A DNA stretch of 64,000 nt, taken from NCBI RefSeq assembly GCF_007859635.1, contig NZ_CP042306.1:992001-1056000 (forward strand), read 5' to 3'. Below, piece by piece: positions 8,942-18,430 of this stretch. The DNA comes from Sphingomonas panacisoli. GTDB lineage: Bacteria > Pseudomonadota > Alphaproteobacteria > Sphingomonadales > Sphingomonadaceae. The number at the start of each line of letters is the position of its first letter. Positions within the stretch are counted from its first letter, which is position 1. A program made the translations under genes and the position numbers. The notes under the pieces were generated by a model. The model saw only the letters and a list, made by a program, of their open reading frames with translations, ran no database searches and was not told where the DNA came from.

Positions 8942-9705
8942 CCGGCTTTTATCCAAATGCCGCGAGGATCAGGGTCTTGTCGTCGTCGGTGCGGGCGTTC
9001 ACGCCGTCCGAGATCGAGGAACGCTGCCAGCTTGCGTGACAGCGGTTGGTCGTGACCGATGATCACTCCCGCGGCCATCGTCCTGAAAAGCCCGTCGAAA
9101 CACGGCGGGTGAGCGGTGCGGCTTGCGAAATCTAGCGCCAGCCGTTCGAGACCGTCGGTCAGGAGCGCCAGGCGATCGATGTGAAGTTCGCCGGTAACGC
9201 CGATGCGCAGGCGCGGATTGGTGTCGGTGATGAAATAGGTGGTGGAAGCGTATTCACCATTATCGGGCCAACTCAGCTCGATGAGTGCCGCGTCGTCGAT
9301 AGCTCTGGCAATGATGGTTCCGTCGCCGATGTGCGCCGTAATGGAGCTTGTCCCGTCGCTGATCGCTAGCACCAGTGTCGTCGCGAAACTGCCCGGCGAG
9401 CAACCGAGGCGATCAGCCGCGACGATGATCATCAGCCGAACTTCTGCGACCCACAACTCGATCATAGCCGGGCTCGGCATGACGCCAGCCTTCGATATCC
9501 AGTCTTTGGCTCTGCTAGTCATGACACGCGCTGTGATCGCGGCGCCGTATCCGCCGAGCGCTGCGCTGCCGGCCCCGTCGCACGCGACCGCGATCAGGAA
9601 TCCGGGCGGCGCCGTCAGGACGCGCCATGCATCCTGACGGCGCTCACCCGCCTGTGCGTGGGCAGTGCCGCGTCGCGACGCGGCTACCCAGGTCCAGTTG
9701 GACAC
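8938..9705 (-). CDS. PP2C-family protein phosphatase (TerY-P/YegK type), altered C-terminus
   Basis: 255 aa from GTG 9705, four bases after the vWA stop. PP2C motifs are visible: RRQDAW near residue 23, ACDGAGSA near 41-48, SFATTLVLA near 105, HIGDGT near 122 and LTDGLER near 185. The last PP2C motif, which supplies a metal-binding Asp, is present in the wrong frame: beyond residue 230 the frame gives LGRRERPHRRR, while the next frame reads VNARTDDDKTLILAAFG and stops at 8949. A one-base insertion near 9004-9018 explains this. The reaction is Mg/Mn-dependent dephosphorylation of Ser/Thr, presumably opposing the adjacent kinase. As written, the stop overlaps the kinase ATG; in the repaired frame the gap is seven bases. 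Confidence 0.8.
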   Translation of the reverse strand: MSNWTWVAASRRGTAHAQAGERRQDAWRVLTAPPGFLIAVACDGAGSAALGGYGAAITARVMTSRAKDWISKAGVMPSPAMIELWVAEVRLMIIVAADRLGCSPGSFATTLVLAISDGTSSITAHIGDGTIIARAIDDAALIELSWPDNGEYASTTYFITDTNPRLRIGVTGELHIDRLALLTDGLERLALDFASRTAHPPCFDGLFRTMAAGVIIGHDQPLSRKLAAFLDLGRRERPHRRRQDPDPRGIWIKAG

Positions 9706-9709
9706 GTGC

Positions 9710-10419
9710 TTAGACGATCGACGCCCAGCCGGCGGGGCCGGCCGGATTGGTCAGGGTCACCGCCTGGCCGGTGGTCGAGCGCGACACCGCGGACAGCGAG
9801 CTCGACAGCCACCGGAACATCGCGCCGAATGCGAGCCCGCGCAGCATTACCGGGGCGCTGACGGAGATGTTCGCGAGGGTATTGGTATCCGCACTGTCTA
9901 CACCGACCGCGAAGAACGAGAAGCTCTTGCGCCGCTCGCCTTCCTGAACGCGGCGCGCGGCGCGCTCCCAACTGTCAGTCGGCGCCCCGTCAGTAACCAT
10001 GAAGATCATCGGCCGGTATGGCGTGATACCCGCACTGCGATACTGCCGCTGACGCGAGCTTACGAGATCGATAGCGACGTTGATCGCCTCGCCCATTGGG
10101 GTGCTACCTTTGGCCTTGAGAGGCTGCGGATAGAACGCCTTCGCCGATCCGAACTCGGCGAGGACGTTAACGCTGTCACCGAACGTGACTACGGCGATTT
10201 CGAGGCGTTTGGCTGCGAGGCTGTCTTCGCGAACGTCGTTCGCGAACTGCTGCAGGCCAGCGTTCAGCGCCGCGATCGCCTCGCCCTGCATCGAGCCGGA
10301 TATGTCGAGCAGCAACACGCAAGCGCAGCGCGGCTCGCAGTTGTCGGCGAACTCGACCAGATCGAACCCCCGGGGGCGAGATCGTCGCCGAACGGCACCT
10401 GTACATAATCGTCCATCAT
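9710..10419 (-). pseudogene. vWA-domain protein (TerY/YegL type), 5' frameshift
   Basis: The best start is ATG 10419, six bases after AGAGG. Its frame reads MMDDYVQVPFGDDLAPGG and then leaves the conserved frame at a C5G5 run (10367-10376). One added G restores FDLVEFADN, then EPRCACVLLLDISGSM, the characteristic YegL/TerY entry to the vWA domain, giving about 236 aa. DISGSM is the metal-ion adhesion site (D-x-S-x-S); MVTDGAPTD near residue 140 is its third part. It is the first gene of the four-gene operon. vWA proteins of this group are predicted scaffolds that link the kinase and phosphatase to targets. Without repair only the frame beginning at an internal GTG (10318) is expressed, which has no ribosome site. 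Confidence 0.8.
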
Positions 10420-10544
10420 TGCTTACCTCTTCATGGCGAGGCCATCTGCCGACACGGCAACGACGACCCCGCAGACTACGGATCGCAGAGTGTCGTGAGC
10501 CAACGGCGCACGGCCGATGATCTCCACTCAGCTATTTGAAGGGG

Positions 10545-10572
10545 CGTTTGCCGATGTCGATCTCGGCAAACG
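10545..10572 (-). terminator. Candidate hairpin downstream of the integrase gene
   Basis: CGTTTGCCGA and TCGGCAAACG form a perfect 10-bp stem with an 8-nt loop, about 140 bases after the integrase stop and 125 bases before the vWA start. No good T run follows on either strand. It may end the integrase transcript or separate it from the triad operon. The remaining bases between 10420 and 10708 should hold the triad promoter; no clear hexamers were picked. Confidence 0.4.
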
Positions 10573-10708
10573 TAAACGCGTCGCGTCAGGCGCGGTTATC
10601 ATCGACTCGGCCAACCAGGCGCTGCTGGATCGACAGGCGTCTCGACTCAGCGGACAAACATCCGCGTCATTCGTGTCTCGTACTAAAAGACTGATTACAA
10701 GTACTTCC

Positions 10709-12532
10709 TCAAGTGCGCGCAGCGCTCTCAATGGCATTCCAATCTATGAACCCCAGTTTGAGCCGCTTGATGTGACGGTGGAGGTTGGCGACAGCCCGGC
10801 CAAAACCGTACCCGCCACCGACGTCGGCCGGCGCATGGCCGGTCAACTGATCATGCACATCCTTTGGGATATCCGCGTCGCGGCACAAATCCTTGAACGT
10901 ATGGCGAAAGCTGTAGAACACGATCCGCGGATCCTTGCTCACCGCATGATCGATCACGCGGGCAGCGCGGCGGCTTGCTTCCTTGGTCTTGACCCCCAGC
11001 TTGTCGGCCTTGAGGTCACGAAAAAGCCGTACGGCACCACTGGCACGCTGCCGCTCCACATAATCCATGAACCCAAGTTCGATGAGCTTGGGATGAAGCG
11101 GCAGGACGCGGCGAGACCCTTCGGTCTTCACGCGGTTCTGCTCGGTCTCGACGTCGGGATCAACGTAGTCGGTGACGTCGATATAGGGGACGCGCTGTTC
11201 GGTCTTCACGTCCGTCAACAGCACTTGTCCCAGCTCTTCGATGCGACCGCCGGTCATTAGACCGAGCAGGAATAGCCAACGAAGCGTGATGTCGGAGACT
11301 GCTGATTTGCTTTGGGGAATCGACCACGGCTGCGCGAACAGCGGGTCTTTGAACAGCTTGGCTAACTCGTCCTTGGTAAACGGACGCCGATCGCCTTTCT
11401 TCGAATAGCCCTCGACCTTGATCCCCGCGGCCACGTTGGCCGGAATGTAGCGTTCCTGGAACGCGAATCCGAGCAGCGCCTGGATCGCGCCGAGATATTT
11501 CTTGATCGACGCCGGCATCACCCGGTCGAGATCATCGCGCCGCGAGTAGAGCGCGTGCTGATCAACGAACGCCAATTTGCGATGCGTCCGTGGCATGCTT
11601 TTGGGCATTTGCGCGACCGCATCGCGATACTCGAAGCAATCGTCCGCCGTGATCTCGCCAATCCCGATATCGCCGAGATAGCTCGTGAAGTCCGCGACTG
11701 CCTTGTCGGCGGCCGCCTGCATCTTCAGCGTCGGCTTGCGCTTGTCCTTCCATTCCGCGGCCAAGTCGCGAAGATTCATGTCGGGCCGGGCGCGCGACTT
11801 ATTCGGCCGACGTCGCAGCGATGCTTCCCGTGGGGTCTGCTCACGGATTTCTGGTGACGCCAACGCCGCGGCGATCGCGTCGGCAAGCGGCTCGTCGATA
11901 CCCGGCACGTTGCCTTCTGCAAGGCCGATCTGTCGCTTGAGCGCTGCAACTTGCTCGGCGAGCAGTGGACGCCACCGCCGACGCGGCGTGCGGCGCTGAT
12001 AGTCGAACCAACAATCGCCGGGCGCGCGGTGGCTGATCGCGATTTCCGCCTCTAACCTTGCGATCGTTTCGTCGGATAGTTCGTCGTCGGTGTCGCTGCC
12101 GGCGACCCGCTTGCGGTACGCGATCCAATCCTCAGGGGTCATCGACTGTGCCGTCGGCAGCCGTTCACCGGCTAGATCCTCGACCGCGTCATCGAGCTCG
12201 CGTAGAATGAATCCCACATCGAGACCGCCCGAAGCGAAGCCGGTGCCGGACCGGCGGGTGAGGTGGCGCTCCACGAGAGCCTGTGCTTCCTCGGGCGAAA
12301 GCGCGCCGCCGCCCTGTTTCTTGAGCGTCTCGCGAAACGCGGCGATCTTTTTCTCGAACTCGCCGTTCTCGATCGCCAGCCGCTTTTCGGCCTCGCGGCG
12401 GTCAGACGTCCTGAGCGTCACCTTGTAGAGCTCGCCACAGTTGAACAGCGGACGCAGCGCTTCCGGCACCTTGCGGCGGAGGTAGAAGATGCCGCTACGC
12501 GGGTCTTCCCACAGTCCCTTGATCCTCGTCAT
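10709..12532 (-). CDS. Tyrosine recombinase/integrase of the island
   Basis: 607 aa. Catalytic-domain landmarks are TGGRIEEL (first Arg, about residue 430), EGSRRVLPLH (lysine-hairpin region), YSFRHTF (second Arg, about 543), LTGHAP and GGGYGFG, with the nucleophile Tyr at about 576. The N-terminus YLRRKVPEALRP is typical of long phage-type integrases of alphaproteobacteria, with a core-binding SAM-like domain near residues 250-350. The enzyme cuts and rejoins DNA at attachment sites. It reads away from tRNA-Glu, whose 3' end lies 86 bases from its start, so excision and integration very probably use that tRNA end. The gene is intact. Confidence 0.92.
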   Translation of the reverse strand: MTRIKGLWEDPRSGIFYLRRKVPEALRPLFNCGELYKVTLRTSDRREAEKRLAIENGEFEKKIAAFRETLKKQGGGALSPEEAQALVERHLTRRSGTGFASGGLDVGFILRELDDAVEDLAGERLPTAQSMTPEDWIAYRKRVAGSDTDDELSDETIARLEAEIAISHRAPGDCWFDYQRRTPRRRWRPLLAEQVAALKRQIGLAEGNVPGIDEPLADAIAAALASPEIREQTPREASLRRRPNKSRARPDMNLRDLAAEWKDKRKPTLKMQAAADKAVADFTSYLGDIGIGEITADDCFEYRDAVAQMPKSMPRTHRKLAFVDQHALYSRRDDLDRVMPASIKKYLGAIQALLGFAFQERYIPANVAAGIKVEGYSKKGDRRPFTKDELAKLFKDPLFAQPWSIPQSKSAVSDITLRWLFLLGLMTGGRIEELGQVLLTDVKTEQRVPYIDVTDYVDPDVETEQNRVKTEGSRRVLPLHPKLIELGFMDYVERQRASGAVRLFRDLKADKLGVKTKEASRRAARVIDHAVSKDPRIVFYSFRHTFKDLCRDADIPKDVHDQLTGHAPADVGGGYGFGRAVANLHRHIKRLKLGFIDWNAIESAART

Positions 12533-12617
12533 TCCCTATCTCCGGTGTACCCGTTGGGTGTACTCGCCGAGACCTTAATGACAGGAAAACCGCATAATCC
12601 GCCAGTTTTGGCGTATC

Positions 12618-12640
12618 TGGTGACCCCTACGGGAATCGAA
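12618..12640. other. Probable attachment-site core (tRNA-Glu 3' end)
   Basis: The tRNA 3' half, from the T arm to the encoded CCA, is the usual crossover region for integrases placed like this one. No second copy of this sequence was found by eye in 1-12617, so the other attachment site must lie to the left of the window. Exact core length cannot be set without the partner. Confidence 0.45.
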
Positions 12641-12692
12641 CCCGTGTTTCAGCCGTGAGAGGGCCGCGTCCTAACCGCTAGACGAAGGGGCC
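12618..12692 (-). tRNA. tRNA-Glu (anticodon CTC)
   Basis: 75 nt including encoded CCA. The minus strand starts GGCCCCTTCGTCTAG, has the anticodon arm GCCCTCTCACGGC with CTC, and T arm GGGTTCGATTCCC, and ends AGGGGTCACCA. The acceptor stem is seven pairs with a G2-U71 wobble. The gene appears functional, so the element preserved or restored the 3' end on integration. The following 130 bases up to 12824 hold no gene. Confidence 0.95.
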
Positions 12693-12824
12693 GAAAAGCG
12701 GGAACGCGGCGCAGTAGGGCGGTGGGGGCGGAGCGTCAAGGCGATTGCGCGGCGGTAGTAGCCACCGGCGAATCACGGCCAACAAGTGACCGAGGCAGAA
12801 TGTTCACGAAGCTTTTTGATGCAT

Positions 12825-14759
12825 TCAGGAAATTCCCATCGACGACATTTCGAGGTTGTCGGTGCATTCGAGCATCGTCCAATCAACCACATTGCTGATC
12901 GGCGAGAACTCGGGAACCAAGGTCCGCACCAACGACCGAGCCTCGAGGACTTCGCCCGCTTCGATCATGTCGCGCAGACGATCCAGCTCCCGGCGTAACA
13001 CCGACCAAGGAAGGCAGTCTTCCGTCGCTTTCATGATACGGGGATGCGCGGTCGGCATTGGATTATCGCCGATGAGCAGTTCTTCGTACAGCTTTTCACC
13101 GGGCCGAAGTCCGATTACACTTATCTCGATGTCGCCGTCAGGCCGGGTTTCATCGCGCACGGTAAGTCCGGAAAGGTGGATCATGTTTCGCGCGAGGTCG
13201 CGAATCAAAATAGGGTCCCCCATATCGAGAACGAATACTTCGCCACCATGAGCCATACTGCTGGCCTGCAACACGAGTTGTACTGCTTCGGGTATGGTCA
13301 TGAAATAACGGGTGATCCCCGGATGCGTTATGGTCAGCGGCCCGCCTTGTTGGATCTGGCGGCTAAACAGCGGGACCACCGACCCACTGGATCCCAGCAC
13401 GTTCCCGAAGCGCACCATCGAAAAGCACGTGCTGTGCGGAGGGGTGGCGGTGCTCAATCCCTGTAGAACAAGCTCGGCGAGCCGCTTTGACGCACCCATA
13501 ACGTTGGTCGGCCGAACGGCCTTGTCGGTGCTGATCAGTACGAAATCTCGCACGTCGTGCTGAACGGCTAGCTCGGCGATCACCGCTGTACCGATTACAT
13601 TGTTACGCAGCCCCTCGAGCGGATTGTGCTCAACTAGCGGCACATGCTTGAAAGCGGCGGCATGGAATATCATCCGCGGTTTCCACGTGCGAATGATCGT
13701 GTCCATCCGCGTCGCATCCACAACGGAAGCCAACAACGGCACCAACCGGTCACCGCCGACCGGGGCAAGTTCCTCATTGATCGAATAGAGCGAATATTCG
13801 CTGGTTTCGACGAGCAGAAGCTTGGCCGGCTTCATCGCGATAATCTGTCTGCACAGCTCACATCCAATGGATCCGCCAGCGCCGGTCACCAAGATGACAT
13901 TGTCGGTAATGTCATCGAACAAGGTACCGACCTCCTGTTCAACCGGGCTGCGTTGCAGCAAGTCATTGATGGTCACTTCGCGGAAGTCGTTTACATGGAC
14001 GGTGCCGTGCGCAAGCTGAAGCATGTCCGGTACCTTGCGAACGCGCACTCCAATGGCCGTAAGTTCCTCGATGATCGCGGCGCGGCGCGCGCGACTGGCC
14101 GATGGAATGGCGAGCAAGACGTCGGTGACCCCCAGGCTTTTGACCTGACTTTCAACGTCGCGTGGCGAATAGACGCGAAATCGCCGCACCCTTCGTTGGT
14201 GTAGCGAGGCATCGTCGTCGATAAAGCCGACGATCTTCATCTTGTCGCTCGCCGCCATGACTTGAGCAAGGTGGCGGCCTGAAACTCCCGCACCATAGAT
14301 CAATACGCGGGCTTTGGCGGCGGTTCGTGTCCCGCCCAGGATCGGCTTGGTCAACAAGACGCTTGCGATTCCGCGCGATGCCGCGACCGCGATGAACATC
14401 AGGCCTGGTTGTATCAGTCCCACCGTGCGCGGAACCCAATCGAACCCGTAAGCGGTGATGAGCGCAAAATAGCCCAGCCCGTAAACTGCACAGGCGGTCG
14501 CGCTGGAAGCCACCGCATCGGCACCCGCATAGCGAAACACGACGCGGTACAGCCCAAACGCAGCGAAGACCGGAATTGCCAGCAAGATCGACAAAGCGAT
14601 TGCCAGCATCGGGCGTCCGTTCATCGGCATCCACACGCCAAGGCGCAGATAATAGGCTAGCCAGACCGTGATCGCGCACAAGGCAGCGTCGACACCAATT
14701 GCGATCGTTCTTTTCCACGGCCTCGGTAAGCCGAGCAAAGGATGTACAACCAACCGCAT
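12825..14759 (-). CDS. Membrane UDP-GlcNAc 4,6-dehydratase-like protein (CapD/FlaA1 family)
   Basis: 644 aa from ATG 14759, with GGAG 7 bases before; the frame extends to 14933 but without a better site. The N-terminal 150 residues carry about four membrane segments and a CoA-binding-like Rossmann region (LIYGAGVSGRHLAQVM). The C-terminal SDR domain has VTGAGGSIGCEL (NAD binding) and TDKAVRPTNVMGASKR, where Met replaces the SDR Tyr as in WbpM. The reaction is dehydration of UDP-GlcNAc to a 4-keto-6-deoxy sugar, the entry to UDP-QuiNAc, FucNAc or bacillosamine-type sugars. It is divergent from rfbC and begins the polysaccharide locus. Confidence 0.9.
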   Translation of the reverse strand: MRLVVHPLLGLPRPWKRTIAIGVDAALCAITVWLAYYLRLGVWMPMNGRPMLAIALSILLAIPVFAAFGLYRVVFRYAGADAVASSATACAVYGLGYFALITAYGFDWVPRTVGLIQPGLMFIAVAASRGIASVLLTKPILGGTRTAAKARVLIYGAGVSGRHLAQVMAASDKMKIVGFIDDDASLHQRRVRRFRVYSPRDVESQVKSLGVTDVLLAIPSASRARRAAIIEELTAIGVRVRKVPDMLQLAHGTVHVNDFREVTINDLLQRSPVEQEVGTLFDDITDNVILVTGAGGSIGCELCRQIIAMKPAKLLLVETSEYSLYSINEELAPVGGDRLVPLLASVVDATRMDTIIRTWKPRMIFHAAAFKHVPLVEHNPLEGLRNNVIGTAVIAELAVQHDVRDFVLISTDKAVRPTNVMGASKRLAELVLQGLSTATPPHSTCFSMVRFGNVLGSSGSVVPLFSRQIQQGGPLTITHPGITRYFMTIPEAVQLVLQASSMAHGGEVFVLDMGDPILIRDLARNMIHLSGLTVRDETRPDGDIEISVIGLRPGEKLYEELLIGDNPMPTAHPRIMKATEDCLPWSVLRRELDRLRDMIEAGEVLEARSLVRTLVPEFSPISNVVDWTMLECTDNLEMSSMGIS

Positions 14760-15002
14760 TAACGCACTCCACAAACGCTGGTAGCAGCCGCGATCCGTTC
14801 TCGCGGATATATTAAGTGCGTGCCCATTAATGAAAAACAGCGGCTTGAGATAGAGCCGGCGCTCACGCTCGGTAAGCTTCGAGCGAAAGCTTCGGCGGAA
14901 GGCGGCTGGAATGCCCTGGGGACGCGACTGCAACGCGAGCAGGCATAGAGGTGAAGAATCGATAATTGCTCGCGTTGTGCCCTGTCGTTAAGAGGCGTTC
15001 AA

Positions 15003-15569
15003 ATGCCCAATGTCAGTCTCCTGCACCCCCGCCGCTTTAGCGATTCTCGCGGCTGGTTCGCCGAAGTATATTCCGAGCCGGCCTTCGAAAAACTCGGCAT
15101 TGTCTGCCACTTCGTGCAAGACAATCATGCTCTTTCGATATCGCCTTTCACGCTACGTGGGCTGCATTTCCAGACACCGCCCCACGCCCAAGCCAAGCTC
15201 GTTCGTTGCGTCCGCGGACGTATCTTCGACGTTGCGGTCGACGTTCGACGCAACTCGCCTTCCTTCGGGCAGTGGGTTGGAGCGGAATTGTCGGCCGACA
15301 ACGGTGACCAGCTATTCGTTCCCGCGGGTTTTGCGCACGGCTATTTGACGTTGGAATCCAATTGCGAGGTCGCCTACAAGTGCTCTGCGGTGTATGCGCC
15401 GGAGCATGATGGCGGCATTCGATGGGACGATCCGACCATCGGTGTCGTTTGGCCCTTACCCAAGGGTATTCGACCGCAGCTCTCGGCCAAGGACGAAGCG
15501 CAGCCGTTGATCGCAGATTTCGTCAGTTCGTTCGACTATGATGGACATCCCCTAACGTCACTAAGCTGA
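15003..15569 (+). CDS. rfbC: dTDP-4-dehydrorhamnose 3,5-epimerase
   Basis: 188 aa cupin-fold enzyme. Diagnostic segments are [10 protein letters not shown] near residue 13, FVQDNHA near 38, LRGLHFQ near 51 with the catalytic His, [11 protein letters not shown] and [13 protein letters not shown]. It epimerises dTDP-4-keto-6-deoxyglucose at C3 and C5 in dTDP-L-rhamnose synthesis. It is the first of four rhamnose genes in order C-B-D-A, with 10 bases to rfbB. Confidence 0.95.
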   Translation: MPNVSLLHPRRFSDSRGWFAEVYSEPAFEKLGIVCHFVQDNHALSISPFTLRGLHFQTPPHAQAKLVRCVRGRIFDVAVDVRRNSPSFGQWVGAELSADNGDQLFVPAGFAHGYLTLESNCEVAYKCSAVYAPEHDGGIRWDDPTIGVVWPLPKGIRPQLSAKDEAQPLIADFVSSFDYDGHPLTSLS

Positions 15570-15579
15570 AAGACCGACC

Positions 15580-16635
15580 ATGCGTATCCTCGTAACCGGT
15601 GGAGCGGGGTTCATCGGCTCTGCCCTAATTCGTCATCTGGTTGAACACACCGACCATAGCGTATTGAACTTCGACAAGCTGACTTATGCCGGCTCGCTTT
15701 CCACGGTAGCTGGAGTATCGTCGAGCGAGCGGTACGCGTTCGTCCGCGGCGACATTTGCGATGCAGCGGCTGTGCGATCCGCGATCGCCGATTTTCGTCC
15801 CGAAGTGATCACGCACTTGGCGGCAGAGAGTCATGTCGATCGCTCGATCGACGGCCCTGGCGCATTCGTGCAGACGAACATCGTAGGTACTTATACGATG
15901 CTTAGTGAGGCACGTGCTTATTGGTCGGCGCTGGATGATCCCACGAAGGAAGCATTCCGCTTTCATCATATTTCGACAGACGAAGTGTTTGGATCGCTCG
16001 GCGACGATGATTTGTTTACCGAGGACACGCCCTACGATCCGCGGTCACCTTATTCGGCCTCCAAAGCCGGATCGGACCATTTGGTTTCGGCTTGGGGACA
16101 TACGTTTGGGCTGCCGGTCCTGATCACCAATTGCTCGAACAATTACGGGCCTTATCACTTCCCGGAAAAACTCATCCCGTTGATGATCGTGAAGGCTCTC
16201 GGCGGTGAAGCCCTGCCCGTATACGGGCAGGGTGCCAACATACGTGATTGGCTGTTTGTCGAAGATCATGTTCGGGCTCTTCGAGCTGTATTCGAGCGCG
16301 GAGTTCCGGGGCGAACTTATAATATCGGCGGCAACTCGGAGCGTCGCAATATCGAAGTCGTCGAGACGCTCTGCGCTATTCTCGATGTCGAACGGCCTCG
16401 CGCGGACGGCAAATCTTATGCCTCGCAAATCACTTATGTGACCGATCGGCCGGGACACGATGCTCGCTATGCTATCGATGCTAGCCGGATTCGTGACGAG
16501 CTTGATTGGGCGCCCGCCGAATCGTTCGACAGCGGCATCAGAAAGACGGTGCGCTGGTACCTCGACAACGAGAATTGGTGGCGAGAAATCATTGATCAAC
16601 AAGCCGCCGCCAAACGACGTGGCCTAGCCGCGTGA
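15580..16635 (+). CDS. rfbB: dTDP-glucose 4,6-dehydratase
   Basis: 351 aa extended SDR. It has [10 protein letters not shown] at residues 7-16 for [21 protein letters not shown] near 133 and YSASKAGSD (Tyr-x3-Lys) near 157. It converts dTDP-glucose to dTDP-4-keto-6-deoxyglucose, the second step of the rhamnose pathway. Length matches the family. Its stop overlaps the GTG start of rfbD. Confidence 0.96.
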   Translation: MRILVTGGAGFIGSALIRHLVEHTDHSVLNFDKLTYAGSLSTVAGVSSSERYAFVRGDICDAAAVRSAIADFRPEVITHLAAESHVDRSIDGPGAFVQTNIVGTYTMLSEARAYWSALDDPTKEAFRFHHISTDEVFGSLGDDDLFTEDTPYDPRSPYSASKAGSDHLVSAWGHTFGLPVLITNCSNNYGPYHFPEKLIPLMIVKALGGEALPVYGQGANIRDWLFVEDHVRALRAVFERGVPGRTYNIGGNSERRNIEVVETLCAILDVERPRADGKSYASQITYVTDRPGHDARYAIDASRIRDELDWAPAESFDSGIRKTVRWYLDNENWWREIIDQQAAAKRRGLAA

Positions 16636-17519
16636 AACAGGTCCTGATTACGGGCGGCAATGGGCAGCTTGGTACCGAACTCAAGCGGTTCGCTTGGCCT
16701 GACGATTGGCAGCCGATGCTGATCGATATCGACGAGCTCGACCTGCGCGACCCGGACGCGATAGCGGCGATGGTTGCGTCGAATCGCTGGGCGGCTGTAA
16801 TAAATGCCGGCGCGTATACCGCTGTGGACCAAGCGGAGAGCAACGTCGTCCCAGCCTGGGAGGTCAACGCGCTCGCGCCCGCTGCCCTGGCATCGGCTTG
16901 TCAAGCTGCCGATATCCCGATCCTACACGTTTCGACCGATTATGTGTTCGACGGAGCGCGCGACGGTGCATGGGAGCCGGAAGATACGCCAGGACCGCTC
17001 TCGATCTACGGCGCCTCGAAGCTCGGCGGTGAAATAGCGGTGCGCACGTCCGCTACGCGTCATGTCATTGTACGAACCGCTTGGGTGGTGAGCGCGCACG
17101 GGAATAATTTCGTGAAGACGATGCTCAAGCTCGCGACGGATCGGGATCTGCTGAACGTCGTTGATGACCAACGCGGTGCCCCGACATCGGCGGTGGATCT
17201 GGCAGCGGCACTCGCTACGATCACGATGAGGCTGGTGGATGATGCCGACGCCCCTGTAGGGACATATCACTTCAGCAATTCGGGCGCCACAACGTGGGCG
17301 CGGTTTGCGCGCGAGATATTCGCGCAGAGTGCCGCTCGGGGCGGCCCGTCGGCAACGGTATCGGCTATCCGTACAATCGATTTTCCGACCGCGGCCGTCC
17401 GCCCTGCAAACTCGCTGCTGAGTCACGCGGCAATCTTGCGCGACTACAAAATCGCGCCGCGGCCTTGGCAGGATGCATTGGCCGAGATTCTCGACGAACT
17501 GATTGGAACGCCGCAATGA
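16632..17519 (+). CDS. rfbD: dTDP-4-dehydrorhamnose reductase
   Basis: 295 aa with GTG start in a GTGA overlap with rfbB. It has [10 protein letters not shown] at about residues 7-16, STDYVFDG near 100 and YGASKLGGE near 128. It reduces the 4-keto sugar to dTDP-L-rhamnose with NAD(P)H. Overlaps at both ends show a tightly coupled operon. Confidence 0.95.
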   Translation: MKQVLITGGNGQLGTELKRFAWPDDWQPMLIDIDELDLRDPDAIAAMVASNRWAAVINAGAYTAVDQAESNVVPAWEVNALAPAALASACQAADIPILHVSTDYVFDGARDGAWEPEDTPGPLSIYGASKLGGEIAVRTSATRHVIVRTAWVVSAHGNNFVKTMLKLATDRDLLNVVDDQRGAPTSAVDLAAALATITMRLVDDADAPVGTYHFSNSGATTWARFAREIFAQSAARGGPSATVSAIRTIDFPTAAVRPANSLLSHAAILRDYKIAPRPWQDALAEILDELIGTPQ

Positions 17520-18385
17520 AAGGTATCATTCTTGCCGGGGGGTCGGGTACGCGACTGCACCCGGCAACGCTCGCCGTGAACAAGCAATTGCTGCCGGTCT
17601 ACGATAAGCCGATGATCTATTATCCGTTATCGGTGCTGATGATGGCTAAGATCCGAGATATCCTGATAGTATCGTCGCCGGAATTCATTGGAAATTATCG
17701 TAACTTGTTTGGCGATGGATCGGCATATGGCCTAACCATTTCCTATGCGGAGCAGCTGCGTCCGGATGGTTTGGCTCAGGCGTTCACCATCGGCCGCGAT
17801 TTTATCGGGGATGACTGCGTAGCGTTGGTGCTCGGCGACAACATTTTCTTCGGCGCCGGGCTGACCGACCTGTTGAACCGCGCCACCGCACGGACGAGTG
17901 GTGCGACGGTTTTTAGCTATCGTGTTGATGATCCTGAACGTTATGGCGTGGTCGAGCTCAACAATGGCGGCCGCGCGATAAGCCTGGAGGAAAAGCCGGC
18001 TGTACCCAAGTCAAATCACGCGGTGACCGGGTTGTATTTCTACGACAACCGCGTGGTGAATTATGCAGCCGACTTGAAGCCGTCGGCCCGAGGCGAATAC
18101 GAAATTACTGATTTGAATCGCCGGTACATGGAGGCTGGCGACTTGTTCGTCGAACAAATGGGCCGCGGATATGCCTGGCTCGATACCGGCACGCATGATT
18201 CATTGCTCGAAGCGAGCGAGTTCGTGCGTACGCTGCAGCACCGACAGGGTATCCAGATCGCATGCCTTGAAGAAATAGCCTTCCAGCAGGGGTTTATATC
18301 GGCCGACCGGGCACGCGCTGCTGGTGATCGGTTTGGAAAGACCGCTTACGGCAAAGCGATTTTGGCAGCTGTGGACGGCAACTGA
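17516..18385 (+). CDS. rfbA: Glucose-1-phosphate thymidylyltransferase
   Basis: 289 aa from the ATG that overlaps the rfbD stop (ATGA); the frame is open upstream but only inside rfbD. The nucleotidyltransferase signature GGSGTRLHP followed by [11 protein letters not shown] lies at residues 8-30, [10 protein letters not shown] near 105 and EEKP near 160. It makes dTDP-glucose from dTTP and glucose-1-phosphate and is usually feedback-inhibited by dTDP-rhamnose. It completes the rhamnose set. Confidence 0.96.
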   Translation: MKGIILAGGSGTRLHPATLAVNKQLLPVYDKPMIYYPLSVLMMAKIRDILIVSSPEFIGNYRNLFGDGSAYGLTISYAEQLRPDGLAQAFTIGRDFIGDDCVALVLGDNIFFGAGLTDLLNRATARTSGATVFSYRVDDPERYGVVELNNGGRAISLEEKPAVPKSNHAVTGLYFYDNRVVNYAADLKPSARGEYEITDLNRRYMEAGDLFVEQMGRGYAWLDTGTHDSLLEASEFVRTLQHRQGIQIACLEEIAFQQGFISADRARAAGDRFGKTAYGKAILAAVDGN

Positions 18386-18430
18386 GCAGGTCGTCGGCGA
18401 TTGCAGGCCCGAAAGGCGACGGAGTTAAAT

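Larger units (their letters stand above)
1..12640. mobile_element. tRNA-Glu integrative element (right part)
   Basis: This block runs from the left edge to the 3' end of tRNA-Glu. A large tyrosine recombinase sits 86 bases from the tRNA and is transcribed away from it, the usual layout of an integrative element recombined into a tRNA 3' end. Cargo consists of a DNA methyltransferase, an exonuclease, a MobA/MobL-domain protein, unknown genes and a vWA-phosphatase-kinase operon. No type IV secretion genes and no second copy of the tRNA 3' end were seen by eye, so the left boundary and transfer ability are unknown. Mobility is inferred from the integrase, its position and the relaxase domain. 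Confidence 0.8.

Noticed and set aside
10517..11260. 247-residue plus-strand frame at the integrase 3' end
   Set aside because: It is mostly antisense to the integrase and has no recognisable motif or ribosome site.
1..12617. Second attachment site matching the tRNA-Glu 3' end
   Set aside because: No copy was found by eye inside the window; the other end of the element must lie to the left, if present.
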